Part shown: one piece after another, positions 33,395 through 44,531 of the stretch | Numbering within the stretch: the first letter of the stretch is position 1 | Layout: each line of letters begins with the position of its first letter | Origin: Parastagonospora avenae f. sp. tritici 18332-5 | Lineage: Eukaryota > Ascomycota > Dothideomycetes > Pleosporales > Phaeosphaeriaceae | Assembly (NCBI GenBank): GCA_022559985.1 | Contig: JAFJTR010000038.1 | Coordinates: forward strand, 1-64,000 | Direction of reading: 5' to 3' | DNA: 64,000 nucleotides | Position numbers and translations under genes: made by a program | The notes under the pieces: model-generated | What the model was told of the DNA's origin: nothing | Seen by the model: only the letters and a program-made list of their open reading frames with translations | The model's database searches: none

Positions 33395-33922
33395 GGCGGG
33401 CCCGTCGACCTGAGGACGGGCATTAGGCCACATCGATCAAAAACATCCGATGTGCGCGGCGAGAATCGACGTTGAATACCCGAAGTGCATGAAGACAGAG
33501 TAATGAGGCGAGGTTTTTCTTTTGCAGGGGAGGTGACTAGCGCTATAGATACCCAAAGAGCTTTTTGAATGGATGCATCACTTCTATTCCGCTATATGTT
33601 TCTTCCTAGTGCGTGTGATGGATGTCGGCAAGCTTGTCTTGCGTAGGACGTTGAGGTGTTACTGTAAGAAGTCCTGTGTTGACATCTATTGGTCTAGGTG
33701 TAAAACTCACGAGCATTTGTCACTGGCCCGGAATGCTCATCAGTGCTAGGATGACTACGTTTCTCATGCCTGCTTCTATGTTGACGCATGCAACCGCCTC
33801 GTTCGAAGTCTACTTCTCATGTCTAATTCCACAGTGTTAAACCCATATCGGACGCCTCGCTAATAGATACTGACGCCGAATCAAATGACAAATGAAAAAT
33901 TCTGTCGTCGTGGTGAACGTGC
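33395..33922. other. Convergent 3' intergenic region
   Basis: 3' flanks of the 67-aa gene and of the LtrA-like gene; no gene seen. Confidence 0.45.
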
Positions 33923-36181
33923 TCAGTCGCCATGTACTCGTCCAGTGCCAACCGCCATATATCCCCCAGGCCCATTTGGTTTCGCTCCCATCCCAGGCGT
34001 CGTAGGCTCCGGACTCAACATCGGCGGTGTAATGAGCGGCGGCGTGCTCAGCGACTCCATGGCAAACCCCGTGTGCCCATGATACTCCGTACTCGTCGCC
34101 AGCGGCGTCGAGTCCGAATAACTATGCATACTAAAATGCGCGCTCTTCCCGCCATTCTCAAGATGCACAGAGCTATGCTGACCATGCCCGAGATGCGCAT
34201 ATACTTTGCTGTCCTTGTTGTGATGCTCCTCGACTTCCAACACATACGGCTCTCCGCTCTTTTTCAGCCGCGAATTGCACCACATCGAACTCAACTTGTC
34301 CGACACGAGCACGAGGAACAGGAGTATGACGCAGATCGGGAGCAGCAGTGCCGTTTGCAGTGCGGCGTACAGGGCAGCCTTGTTCGCGTACAAGCCGAGC
34401 AGCGCGGAACCCACGCCCAGCACCATGACCCGCGAGATGATGGATGTGTAGTCGAACAAGTCCGTCTTGTGGCGGCGGATCAGGAAGAGGAAGATTGTCA
34501 GGCACAGAATCAGCACGCAGAAACACGCCCAGTAGTACATGTACACGAGCTCCCAGCTCTCGAGCGCAATGTCCAGGGGCTGGAAGCCGTGTTCCAGTTT
34601 CTTCACGGGGATCTTCATGCCCAGGCCGACGTAGAGGCCGTTGGATATCGAGGAACTCACGTTCCAAAGCTCCTGCGGCCATTCGTTTGTGACAGTTGCG
34701 CAGATGCCCGTGCTGTTGCCCATTTTGAAAATGGCCGACTGTGCGTCGTGGTAAAAGTTCATGGTTTCGAGCTTGCCGTCCAGCTCGAAGTAGTGTAGGA
34801 TGTAGAGGAGGCCGTCGCGCAGCTTGGTACCGTCGAGTCTTTCCACGTCGCAGAGCTGGGTCAGTTCCTTGTCGATCTTGGAAATGGTCTTCATGGTGTA
34901 GCGGGCGATGGCGAGTTGTTGGGAGCCTTCGACTACGCCGACGATGGCGAGCTGGAAGGGAAAGTGTAAAAGAGACCAGATCTGTTGACGGATGGTTCCG
35001 TAGTGGCCGTGTGGGAAGTTGTCGAAGTACAGGGCCCAGATGAAAACCTGAAGATGTTAGTGAGTGACCTGAGATACGTTTTAGGAAAGTCCTCTTACTA
35101 GAATGATGATGATGCACATGATCAAGAAGCAGCCTTCAACATCAAGGCCATGTTTGCCCATGAGTCTGCTGACAGTCTTGGTTGCTCCGATGGCTCCTTC
35201 ACCAATGACGATGATGGTGAGCAGGCTCATACGCTCCATGAGATGCGTCTTCTTGAAGCTGAGCATCCGCCAAGCGCAAGAGATACTGATGACTGCGATG
35301 GCTTCAACCGCAGCAACAACATACCAGACCAGGTAGACCAGATGGTGCTTGTTTTGAACACCCTTGAAAGCTGGTGTCATTGCTGCAAAAGCAGTCATGG
35401 CGACAGCATAGGTTAGGAACATAAGACCAAGTGGGAGATACAGCTTAGCATAGCGCGCTCTCCACGTGAAGAACTGTCCGAGTTAGCATGTTGAAAGACG
35501 ATAGGATAATGTACTGAGGAGCTTACGAGCACGACCAAGTACTGGAAAGCCAGTAGCCCTCTGCAAATTACAAGTGTATAGCATAGGATGCGGAAGTTCT
35601 AGTAAGCGTTAGCTCCCCGTCCCCAAGTCCGTGTCGTCGTCGCACTCACAATGTTGTCTCCCTTGCGACTCGCAGGATTGAACTGCGAGCCCACAAGCGC
35701 CAACCCCACAAAGCAGATGAATTGAATCGTCTTGCAGATGCGCTCATACAGAGAGTCTCTTGCAAATCGCACATCGTGTAGCGTAATCTGGAACCATGTC
35801 GACCATAGAATGCCGAAGAAGCCGATGTACCCGAGAAGATAGTCACCATCCGTGATTGAATGGTAAGCTGTGAAAGTTGCGAGATTGGCTACGAAGAAGA
35901 GATCGAAGAACAGTTCAATGCTGTTGGCTTCGGATCGCTGCGAGAAGACGAGAGAGTTGTGATCTGCGCCTACAAGCGGAGATTCGATCCATGGTGTGGT
36001 TTGGTGAAGACGCTTGAGATGCCTCTCCTTGTCGCTATCGGAACGTTAGTTCCAAAATTTGAGGTATATTAGATCGCTCGACTAGAGCTCGGGAAGCATA
36101 CACATCGCGCTGGCAAATGTTAGCGTGATGCTCGACCAGCTCACAGACAGTTATGCATCCAACAACGTACTCTATGACCAT
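33923..36181 (-). CDS. Low-temperature requirement A (LtrA)-like membrane protein
   Basis: Multi-pass protein of the LtrA superfamily, whose role in fungi is unknown. Recognisable order: SEANSIELFFDLFFVANLATF (family N-terminal motif) near 35950; then GYIGFFGILWSTWFQITLHD, ALVGSQFNPA, FRILCYTLVICRGLLAFQ and FFTWRARYAKLY. From about 35420 come MFLTYAVAMTAFAAMTP, then LTIIVIGEGAIGATKTVSR and, from about 35058, VFIWALYFDNFPHGHYG. The last exon ends at 33923. The C-terminus adds four TM segments and a His/Ser/Pro-rich tail. At least five introns are visible. The start is uncertain: ATG 36181 with exon 36181-36102 spliced (GTATGC...GATAG) to 36034 fits in phase (QRDV-DKERHLKRLHQTTPW), but the first exon is poorly supported. 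Confidence 0.75.
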
Positions 36182-37431
36182 GGAATGTGAGCCCCATCCT
36201 GACTCTCGCCAATGCTCAATTCGCGGCTCCGATGAGAAATGAAAGACGCGGAACGCCGTTGACAACAACCTGGAACTCTACAAGAACGATATCGATGAGA
36301 CTAACAAACACCAGCACGGCGACATGCAGCCCTTAAAAGACACCACACAAGCACAAACATCCCCACGGCCCTACTAAGGCGTGGCCCATCTTAGGGCTGG
36401 ACCCATGCCCGCAGCAGCACCAACGCACTGACTAGCGCAAGTCCATTGCACCGCATTGTGGCTGTTCCGCCGTCGGTTGCAGTGTCCCCTTCCGTACACC
36501 ACTCAGGGACGGCGGCGGAAAAGCTAAAGCTAAGCTAAGAGAAGCCTCATGCCAACACTTACCTGCAGCTATAACCTGGGGCTGAGAATAACACTGCTCC
36601 GCATTCGTATTGGGTTGTACCAATTGAGCGATCTTGGGCGGACACGTGCAGGTGCCAAGACGATACGTGAGCTTTCAGCTCCAAGCCTGAAGACGGACCG
36701 GAATCTGTGAACTCAGCTTGTGAAGTAGTCAGGCAGCCTCGCGGAGCTGTTCAGGTAAAGACCAGTCATCGCTGATGGTAGTGCTTATCGTAGATACGCA
36801 GCTTGTGCCGTATTATTCTCTCTCTCGACGTCCACTTGCTGTTGCGTATATCGGGCCAATAGGCCCAATGCCATTGCGATCTGCTGCGCCTCGACGTTCA
36901 TCACCTCAAAGTTCCGGCATTATGATGATCCCGTATCCGCGATATTCGGATGGCGGTAACGGGCCTTGAGACGACATGGCGGTGCACATGGAAAAGGCCC
37001 GTGGCTCTAGCGCTCATGTCAGCATAGGCCTCCCCGCTCCTCCATCTCCCTCTCAGCTTTGGGCGCCAAGGTCCGCAATACTCAATCCGGGCGTCATCAA
37101 GAACCTCAACCTCAACGTTGATTGTGATGGGCGTCAACATCGTGTTGTGTTGGGTCAGATTGCGCGGGATCGACTGAAAAAGGGGAGGATCTTGGCGAGT
37201 TGCAACCCGACACGAGCTCCTACCACGAGGCTCTTGCACAGCGACTGAGATATGAATCGCTCCGAGTTTTACTTTTGTCTATTCATAGATACTGTACAAT
37301 ATATACTTGCGTGATGCAGGACCACAATAATCTACATCCATTTCTACCAAGGACATAGCAACGCCGCGCTTGGAGAGTCCAAGAAATGCAAATGGCAACA
37401 AATTCGAAACTCATGAAAGCAGATACATGGC
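36182..37431. other. Intergenic, no gene seen
   Basis: 1.25 kb between the LtrA-like promoter and the 3' end of the next minus-strand gene. Frames such as 36976-37248 (plus) have no motif or partner exon. Confidence 0.45.
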
Positions 37432-39262
37432 CTACTTTCGTATTAGACTCGTTCGCTCGTTCGAGCTCTCCCCGATATCTTCCTCTTCGTCGTCCTCTTC
37501 TTCCTCGCTTTCATCGCTCCAGTCATCGTCCTCGAGCCCTGCGCCACGAATGCCAAAGCTCATGAAGAAACCGATGAGCGAAATGCCTGCAAAGATTCCG
37601 AAAGGTAGCGCCTCTCCTTTTGGCTGAATCTTGGTTGCCGCAGTGAAGAGCGAGCCAGAGATGAAAGGTCCTGCCGCACGACCAGCAGCAGAAAGCGTTT
37701 GTGCCAGCCCATTCAAGGTGCCGAGAACGTTGTGATTTGGTGCAGAGTTGGTGATCTGAAAGAGTGTTATTAGCACGTTGCATTATGAGATTGCATCAGC
37801 GAGCAGGGGTCTTACCAAGAGCAAGGCAGCCGTTAAACCACCGACACCTGCGATTGTCTTGATCACCAAAACCACGCCGAGCTCAAACCATAGCCAAGCT
37901 GCTCCGCTTCCGATGCCCTTGTACGGGTCACTGTTCTTGTAACCCACCCACGGCATCAAGATGAATGCAGCAACAAATAACGCCAAACTGATTCTGTATG
38001 CCACCTTATTGCCCATCTTGTTACGGAGCCTGCCAAAAATGCCCACTTGGAACACAATGGTTATAGCACCTGCGAAGGACAACGACAGTCCAACGGCCTC
38101 GGGTTTTAGACCACGCCCTGTAGGCGGAAGTTCTTCGGCAAAGATAGGGTAAAGTGAGTTGTAGGATATATTTGCGAGCTGGAAGATGAAATAGGTAATG
38201 AGGAGGAGCACGGTGTCGCGGTTGAGGATCTCTTTTCGCGTGAGGACCTCGCCGTTTGTATGAGGGAACAGCGTCGGAGCTGACTCGCCTGAGTTGTCTG
38301 ATGCGTTGTCCTCGTCCTCATCCTCGTCTGTGCCGGTGATGTCGGAGTTGTGATGATCTTTGCGCTTACCGAAGAGGCGTCGCACATAGGTTGGCCGCGA
38401 CGAGCTCGTAAACTGCCAGATCCAAGAGAACAGGCTACCCAGTCTCTTACCAATAGGTGGCAAATCCTTTGCTTCATCGTGGCTCTCCTCCAGAAAGAGC
38501 ATACATACCACCAAATCGATAGCGAGCACCGCAGCCGAAAATAAATTCGGTAGAAGATACGGGTACGGGTTGCTCTGGCTCTTGTTGAGCGGGTTCTTGT
38601 AAAAAACTAGTAAGCCACCAACAACGGGCCCAGTGATGCCACCAATCCCGTATACCACAGGGAGATATGTGAAGGCGCGCGACTGGTTTGTCCGATCCGT
38701 GATTTCACCCAAGCATGTTGAGACGACGCCAGAATTGCCGTTGACCAATCCCATCAACGCCTGCACCATGACGGCCTGCCAGAGTGTTCTGCAGAATCCA
38801 AATGCCAGAAAGCAGCACATGGTGAGGAAGGTGCCAAGTAGGATGACGGGCTTCCTCCCGATCCTGTCCGACAGCCAGCCCCAGAAGAAGTTTGTCGTGA
38901 ACTGCGCGAGCGCAAAGGACGATGCGATGAGCCCAACGTAGAGCCCCGTCTGCCCTTCCTTCACTTCCGGGAAGTGTTTTGTCATCTCCGGGAGGTATGG
39001 ACTGATAGAGTTGAGTGCTGTCTGCTCGGCGAGAGCAATGATGGCCAGCACTATCAGCTGGCGCGTCGGTAAGGGCGATTCATGGTGGTGGTCCTCGGAC
39101 TCGTCGCCGCCGACAATGTCTTGTCGGCCGCGATCTCGAGGCGGTGCTGTGGGAAAGGTCGTATAATGATTCACAGACGCTGCGAAAGCAAGTCAGCGTG
39201 GCTTCTCAGAGTCGTCATCAGAGTGTGTATTGAGCAAGAGGGAGGATTCCACGTGATGACAT
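37432..39262 (-). CDS. MFS transporter, DHA1/ZIFL-type (YCR023C-like)
   Basis: Twelve-helix major facilitator of the drug:H+ antiporter-1 type, similar to yeast YCR023C and plant zinc-induced-facilitator-like carriers. Main exon 39179 to about 37810: TM1 LPTRQLIVLAIIALAEQTAL, the loop 2-3 motif GWLSDRIGRKPVILLG, and the antiporter motif region VVYGIGGITGPVVGG. A long acidic central loop (SDITGTDEDEDEDNASDN) precedes TM7-TM11. After an intron (GTAAGA...TTCAG) the last exon carries GTLNGLAQTLSAAGRAAGPF and a very acidic tail ending LIRK-stop. The main exon has no ATG before TM1; the apparent first codon at 39174 is GTG. A 10-nt first exon (ATGTCATCAC, 39262-39253) spliced to 39179 would give MSSPSVNHYTT, but its donor GTGGAA is weak. 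The substrate is unknown. Confidence 0.8.
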
Positions 39263-40820
39263 ACTGCACGGCGTTAGTATATATTATGTTGGAATGCAAG
39301 CGCATATCTACAGCCTCCAAAAGCTCACGTGTACATGCGACGCCTGTGAAGAACTGCAGATACTTTACACTAGAGACTAATTACCACTTCCTTGTATCGA
39401 TCGCAGGCCTCCTGCGGCTCATGGCGGGCGCGATGATCTACCTCGTGGAGGCAGGGTGTACTACAACAGGTGCTGCATGCATTGAAGCCTGAACGAATGA
39501 TGCTTTGCAGGTCGTGTGGTTGCGCAGGTACGGTGGGAAAGATCCAGCTCGGCGATGACGGCATTTCCAAGGTTCTCGCTCGTGGACACAAACATCCGTG
39601 CGCTCTAGCCTTGATCCACAGCTCACAATCACCTTCCCAATGTCAACCTTCTTTGTGGTTCATAACGACGTCCTCAAGCCAACACAATGGCAACGATTAG
39701 GCCTAGAAATTCACTCATCTAATTCCCACGAGGTGAGATGCGCCTGCCTTGGCACCCACCAAGCGCGACATCCCCACGTGGTAGACCGGATTGCGCACCG
39801 ACTCTCGATGGATTCCTCCGTTACAAACATCTAGATTATCCAACTAGAAAACTTGCACATACTAGGTATCTACGGATTCACTTTGAGAGGCCGCCCTGCT
39901 GAGGCTTGTTTCAACACGTGCAAGGACGGAAAACAAAGCTGCAGAGCTGTAGATTCTGGAGCAGCCTCGGAATGAAAAAGAGCATTCGATCACGAGAACT
40001 CGAGCTGCACTGTCATGCGCCATGTGAAGAGTACGCCCTGGAATGCGGTCGGTATAATTCGTGGTCCGCCTGCGCGGCTGTTTGCGTGCGCGCGTCTCGA
40101 ACAAGTCGACTGGATGACCTGAACCGGGAAACGTCATACAGCGGGCCAATGAATGAGCCGCCATCCCTGGAAGACTGTACCACCCACGTTTCCCCACAGC
40201 ATTTTAATCTGGCATCTTAATATCGAGCCCTCGGCTTCATCTAATATTGCAGATGCACACCGATGGCTTCCTAGGAGCACCAGAATCTCCACATGCATGC
40301 GGATACATCTTCATCATATTAAGCAGAAGTCGCTCAAACCTTCTCAGGTATGCCCTGCGCCTTGATGACTCTCAGTCTTGAAATGAGAGGACATACGTGT
40401 GTCGCACAGCGAGGCCCAATACATGTGCTTGCCGCGTTGCATATCGTTTGTTTCACGTTATTTGACATGCCTATCCGAGCTCAACTGCTGCGCCGTAGGG
40501 CTGTCTTAGTCTACAAACGCCAATAGCTCCATGTAAGACATATTAAACTCATACGGGAGCGGAGTCAGTACCGTTTAGTGGAGTTTATAATCCATCCGCA
40601 CTCCATCGTTCGCTTCGTGCATAGGTATAAAGAGGTAGGTATATTTCTTAAAAATGTGGGTCGAGCTACATCTCACGGTGAAGCTTCCAGCCTTCACACT
40701 TCATTTCACAATCCCTTACATTACGCTTTAATAGGAGCCCTTACTTTTCTCTATATCAAGACCACCCACAGGTCTCACACACACACAACCCCGATCCGCA
40801 GAGACAACCACTCGACAGCC
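39263..40820. other. 1.6-kb intergenic region between divergent genes
   Basis: Promoters of the MFS gene (minus) and the DJ-1/PfpI gene (plus). Short frames only. TATAAA at 40626-40631 may serve the right-hand gene. Confidence 0.45.
40626..40631 (+). promoter_or_regulatory. TATA-like element upstream of DJ-1/PfpI gene
   Basis: TATAAA about 190 nt before the ATG at 40821, with an AT-rich leader between. Sequence match only. Confidence 0.3.
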
Positions 40821-41699
40821 ATGCGTGTCAACGGCATAGCCTCGCTGCTTGCAGCGCTTCCAGTCGCTCTTGGAGCTGTGCCGCAGCCTCCATTCACCAA
40901 TACCACCACGTTACCTACCCATTTCGGTCTACTGGTGTTCGACCATTTCCAGGCTCTCGATGTTTTCGGGCCTATGGACGTCTTCAACAACCTTGCCATG
41001 TTCTATAGGAACACTACAACCATGTACCTTTCAGTCCTCAGCAAAACCATGGCGCCTCCCACAACTGGTATGAAGATGGCTGGTAGTATGGAGCAGAAGA
41101 TCGTGCCGACGATCACGTTCGAGGAGTACCTGAGCGGAGGCAAGGAGCCCAAAGACCGCAACGATGGCGCTGGCGGCCATGGTATCACCAAACGCGCAAT
41201 GCGGTTGGGCGCTCGTCACGAAGGCCACAATTCAATGCCCGCCGACAACATGAGCGCCACGGATCCGGGCGAGATTGAAGTCCTTATCATCCCTGGTGGC
41301 GGCGGCACACGCGACAACATGACGGAGGAAATCGCTTTCGTCAAGGCAATGTATCCCAAGCTCAAATACATCCTCACGATCTGCACTGGCGCCACTATCG
41401 CTTCTCGAGCCGGCGTCCTCGATGGCAAGAACGCAACCACCAACAAGCGCTCATGGACCTGGGCAGTCGCTCAAGGTCCCAACGTCACGTGGGTCCCGAC
41501 CGCGCGTTGGGTAGAGGATGGCAACATCTTCACATCGTCGGGTGTCTCCGCTGGTATCGACGCCGCCTATGCTTTCATCAGCGGCCTCTATGGAGAGCCG
41601 GTCGCGAACTATCTTGCGCAATCCGCCGAGTACAGCCGCATCACTGATGCTCACAACGATCCTTTCGGCAAGATTTGGGACGTGCCGGGCGCTACCTAG
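40821..41699 (+). CDS. Secreted DJ-1/PfpI family protein
   Basis: Glutamine-amidotransferase-like fold protein, 292 residues, no intron. The frame is open back to 40578, but ATG 40821 starts a clean signal peptide (MRVNGIASLLAALPVALGAV), so it is preferred. DJ-1/PfpI features: FGLLVFDHFQALDVFGPMDV (strand and acidic residue), VLIIPGGGGTRDN, and the nucleophile elbow LTICTGATIASRAGVLDG with Cys188. The downstream block NIFTSSGVSAGIDAAYAFIS is typical of the AraC-like subgroup (ThiJ/PfpI domain without DNA-binding part). Three or more N-glycosylation sites (NTT, NMS, NMT, NVT) agree with secretion. The sequence does not show whether it acts as glyoxalase, amidase or chaperone. Confidence 0.82.
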   Translation: MRVNGIASLLAALPVALGAVPQPPFTNTTTLPTHFGLLVFDHFQALDVFGPMDVFNNLAMFYRNTTTMYLSVLSKTMAPPTTGMKMAGSMEQKIVPTITFEEYLSGGKEPKDRNDGAGGHGITKRAMRLGARHEGHNSMPADNMSATDPGEIEVLIIPGGGGTRDNMTEEIAFVKAMYPKLKYILTICTGATIASRAGVLDGKNATTNKRSWTWAVAQGPNVTWVPTARWVEDGNIFTSSGVSAGIDAAYAFISGLYGEPVANYLAQSAEYSRITDAHNDPFGKIWDVPGAT

Positions 41700-42609
41700 G
41701 CGTCCGCACTGGGAGGACTGCCATGCAAATCTTGTACACGATAGGATAGCGAAGTCCTTGTCGAGCGATATGTCCTTTCCCTCTAAATCACCGAGGCTGC
41801 CACGTAGTAGTGCATCGGATCACGAGCTCACGATGCAGTAAAATGATAATGATATAATACTCAAAAACTAACTTTCTCCCCAGAACCCTGCAGTGATGTG
41901 GAACACTATGCCTTGGATAACCGTGCTTGACGAGAACTGACATTTTGAATTTATGAAAGATAGTCTACTGGAAACTTTCGCAACAAGTTTTCATGGTCGA
42001 GACAGGCCTGTTTCCGAATCACGCCAAAGAGTCCATCACCTCATCCTTTCCAGAATACTATAAAGCTTCCTAGCTGGCTATAGCTTGCAAGTAAGCTGGG
42101 AAAGTATAACGAGGCAGCACGGGCCCAAGCGCGATCGGAAGTACTTCGCCGTAACTTACCCCGCCAAGCTTTAAAATTTTTGGATATGGGCACGCGTTTC
42201 TGCCCATTACCCTTCCTTCCAAAACAATGTATCTCAACGCCCCTCCTACCCGGGACATATTGTCCGTAATCGCAGTCGACTACCGTCCATATACCGATGG
42301 ATCAGTTCTTCTAGTCGCTGGCCGCACAGTTCCAGTCGCACCCCACCTTCCCGGCTCCTGAAGAGCGACACTGCAAGAGATATTACATGTACGTCGCTGC
42401 AAAAGCCTGTCATTTCCTTCACCTGTTACATGATGAAATCGTCATTTTTTAGATGTTAGACTTGCGACTTCAGCATGAGCTCAAAACGACTTCCTGAACC
42501 AAACACCCCCCACTTCTGTTAGCCGTCATCCCGCGACCAATTCCGAAGACTAACAGGCTTCCCTAGACTTACCCGCTTATTCACTCTTCAACCTTGCTAT
42601 CCACTCACG
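41700..42609. other. Intergenic; ADE4 promoter
   Basis: No gene seen. A CCAAT box lies at about 42536, some 70 nt before the ADE4 start codon. I found no TGACTCA site. Confidence 0.4.
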
Positions 42610-44531
42610 ATGTGTGGAATCATTGCTGTGATCCACGGCGATCCGTAAGCGCGCGAATCCCCATCTACCTGCAGTCTACTAACAAGTATAGGAAATCGCA
42701 ATCGGCGTCTGTAGAGATCCACGATGCGCTGTATCTCCTCCAGCACCGTGGTCAGGATGCGGCCGGCATCGTCAGCTGTAGTACTGGCGGACGCTTTCAC
42801 CAGTGCAAGGGCAACGGCATGGCCTCCAAGGTCTTCCACGATGGAGCCCGCGTTTCCGACCTTCCTGGCTTCATGGGCCTCGGCCACCTTCGCTACCCGA
42901 CCGCCGGCAGCAGCGCAAATGCAGAGGCACAGCCATTCTACGTGAATAGTCCGTACGGAATCTGCATGACGCACAATGGCAACCTCATCAACGCGCCCGC
43001 GCTCCGAGAACGGCTCGATCACGAGGCACACAGGCACATCAATACGGAGAGCGATAGCGAGCTCATGCTGAACATCTTCGCCGATGAGCTCAACGAGACT
43101 GGCAAGGCGCGTATCAATGCCGACGACTGCTTCGCTGCTCTGGAGCGCATGTACAAGCTGTGCACGGGTGGATGGGCATGCACCGCTATGCTTGCTGGTA
43201 CGCCTACATGGTCCACAATGTCAAGACGCGATACTAATGCTCTGCAGGATTCGGTCTTATCGGCTTCCGCGATCCCTACGGCATTCGCCCCATGGTCCTT
43301 GGATCAAGAAAGTCAGCGACTGGCCAGGGCATGGACTACATGATGGCCTCGGAGAGCGTTGCTCTCAAGCAGTGCGGCTACAAGGACTTCCAGGACATCC
43401 TCCCGGGTCAGGCCGTCATCATCGAGAAGGGCAAGGACCCTGTTTTCAAGCAAGTCGCAAAGCAAGAGGCTTACACCCCCGATATCTTTGAATACGTCTA
43501 CTTCGCTCGTCCAGACTCTGTCATCGACGGCATCGACGTTGACGAAAGCCGACGCAACATGGGCTTCACGCTTGCCGAAACTATCAAGAAGCAATTGGGC
43601 CCAGAGAAGCTGGCAGGAATCGACGTCGTCATGCCCATCCCAGAAACCGCTATCACTTCCGCTGTATGTGTGGCCGAAGCGCTCGACAAGCCATACGTGC
43701 TTGGTTTCGTCAAGAATCGATACATCTTCCGCACATTCATCATGCCTGAACAAGCCCAACGCCAGAAGGGCGTTCGAGCGAAGCTGAACCCCATGGAGAA
43801 GAAGTTTGCCGGCAAGAATGTCTTGTTGGTGGATGACTCCATCGTCCGTGGTACCACATCGCGAGAGATTGTTCTCATGGCCCGGGAAGCCGGTGCTAAG
43901 AAGGTCTATTTCTCATCATGTGCGCCGCCCATTACCAATGCGCATATCTATGGTATCGACTTGGCATCGTCTTCAGAGCTTGTTGCGCATGATCGTGACT
44001 CAGCTGCGGTGGCGAAGCACATTGGTGCCGACGATGTCATCTTCCAGACCCTGGAGGACCTCGAGCGTGCTTGTGCTAGCCTCTCGCCGCGCGACCCCAA
44101 GGCACAGAAGTTCGAGGTTGGTGTCTTTTGCGGCAAATATGTTACGCCTGTAGACGCCGGCTACTTTGAGCATCTTGAGCGCATCCGGGGTGAGACCAAG
44201 AAGATTAAGGTCATGGAGAAGGCGCGTGAGGCTGTCATGCATGGCGTTGCCGATTCGAAACAGATCCGCATAGCTGCGAAGGGTGCTGTAAGTTGGAAGA
44301 AACCTCCTGTCTCGTTACATTGACTAACCGAATGCACAGGCCGTCGACCAACATGGCAACGTCATCCCATCCGATGACAGCGCAACCAGTGTCGAAGAAG
44401 CGGTCAACAGTGCCAGCAAGATGATGACAGCAGCCGCCGATCCTCTAGGTAACACCAATGGCCACAGTGAGGAGAAGAGGCCTTCGCAGAGCCAGGACAT
44501 CAGCCTGCATAACCTGAACGACTTCAATTGA
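42610..44531 (+). CDS. ADE4: Amidophosphoribosyltransferase (glutamine-PRPP amidotransferase)
   Basis: First committed enzyme of de novo purine synthesis: PRPP plus glutamine to phosphoribosylamine. Start ATG 42610 exposes Cys2, the glutaminase nucleophile (MCGIIAVIHGDP). A short first exon (42610-42644) is spliced to 42692 (KSQSASVEIHDALYLLQHRG). The class II glutaminase domain includes GLGHLRYPTAG and THNGNL. An intron near 43200-43247 separates CTAMLA from GFGLIGFRDPYGIRP. The phosphoribosyltransferase domain has EYVYFARPDS, RNRYIFRTF-type (KNRYIFRTFIMPEQ) and the PRPP loop VLLVDDSIVRGTT. A last intron near 44291-44339 leads to a variable tail ending HNLNDFN at 44531. Complete and of normal fungal length (about 578 aa). 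Confidence 0.95.

Noticed and set aside
34173..35117. 314-aa minus-strand ORF overlapping the LtrA-like gene
   Set aside because: Shadow of the real coding frame: Arg/Pro/His-rich, no membrane segments, and it crosses a true intron.
36976..37248. 90-aa plus-strand ORF
   Set aside because: No recognisable domain and no neighbouring exons.
37480..37520. Microsatellite-like CTTCCTC/CGTCCTC run
   Set aside because: It encodes the acidic C-terminal tail of the DHA1 transporter and is explained as coding low complexity.
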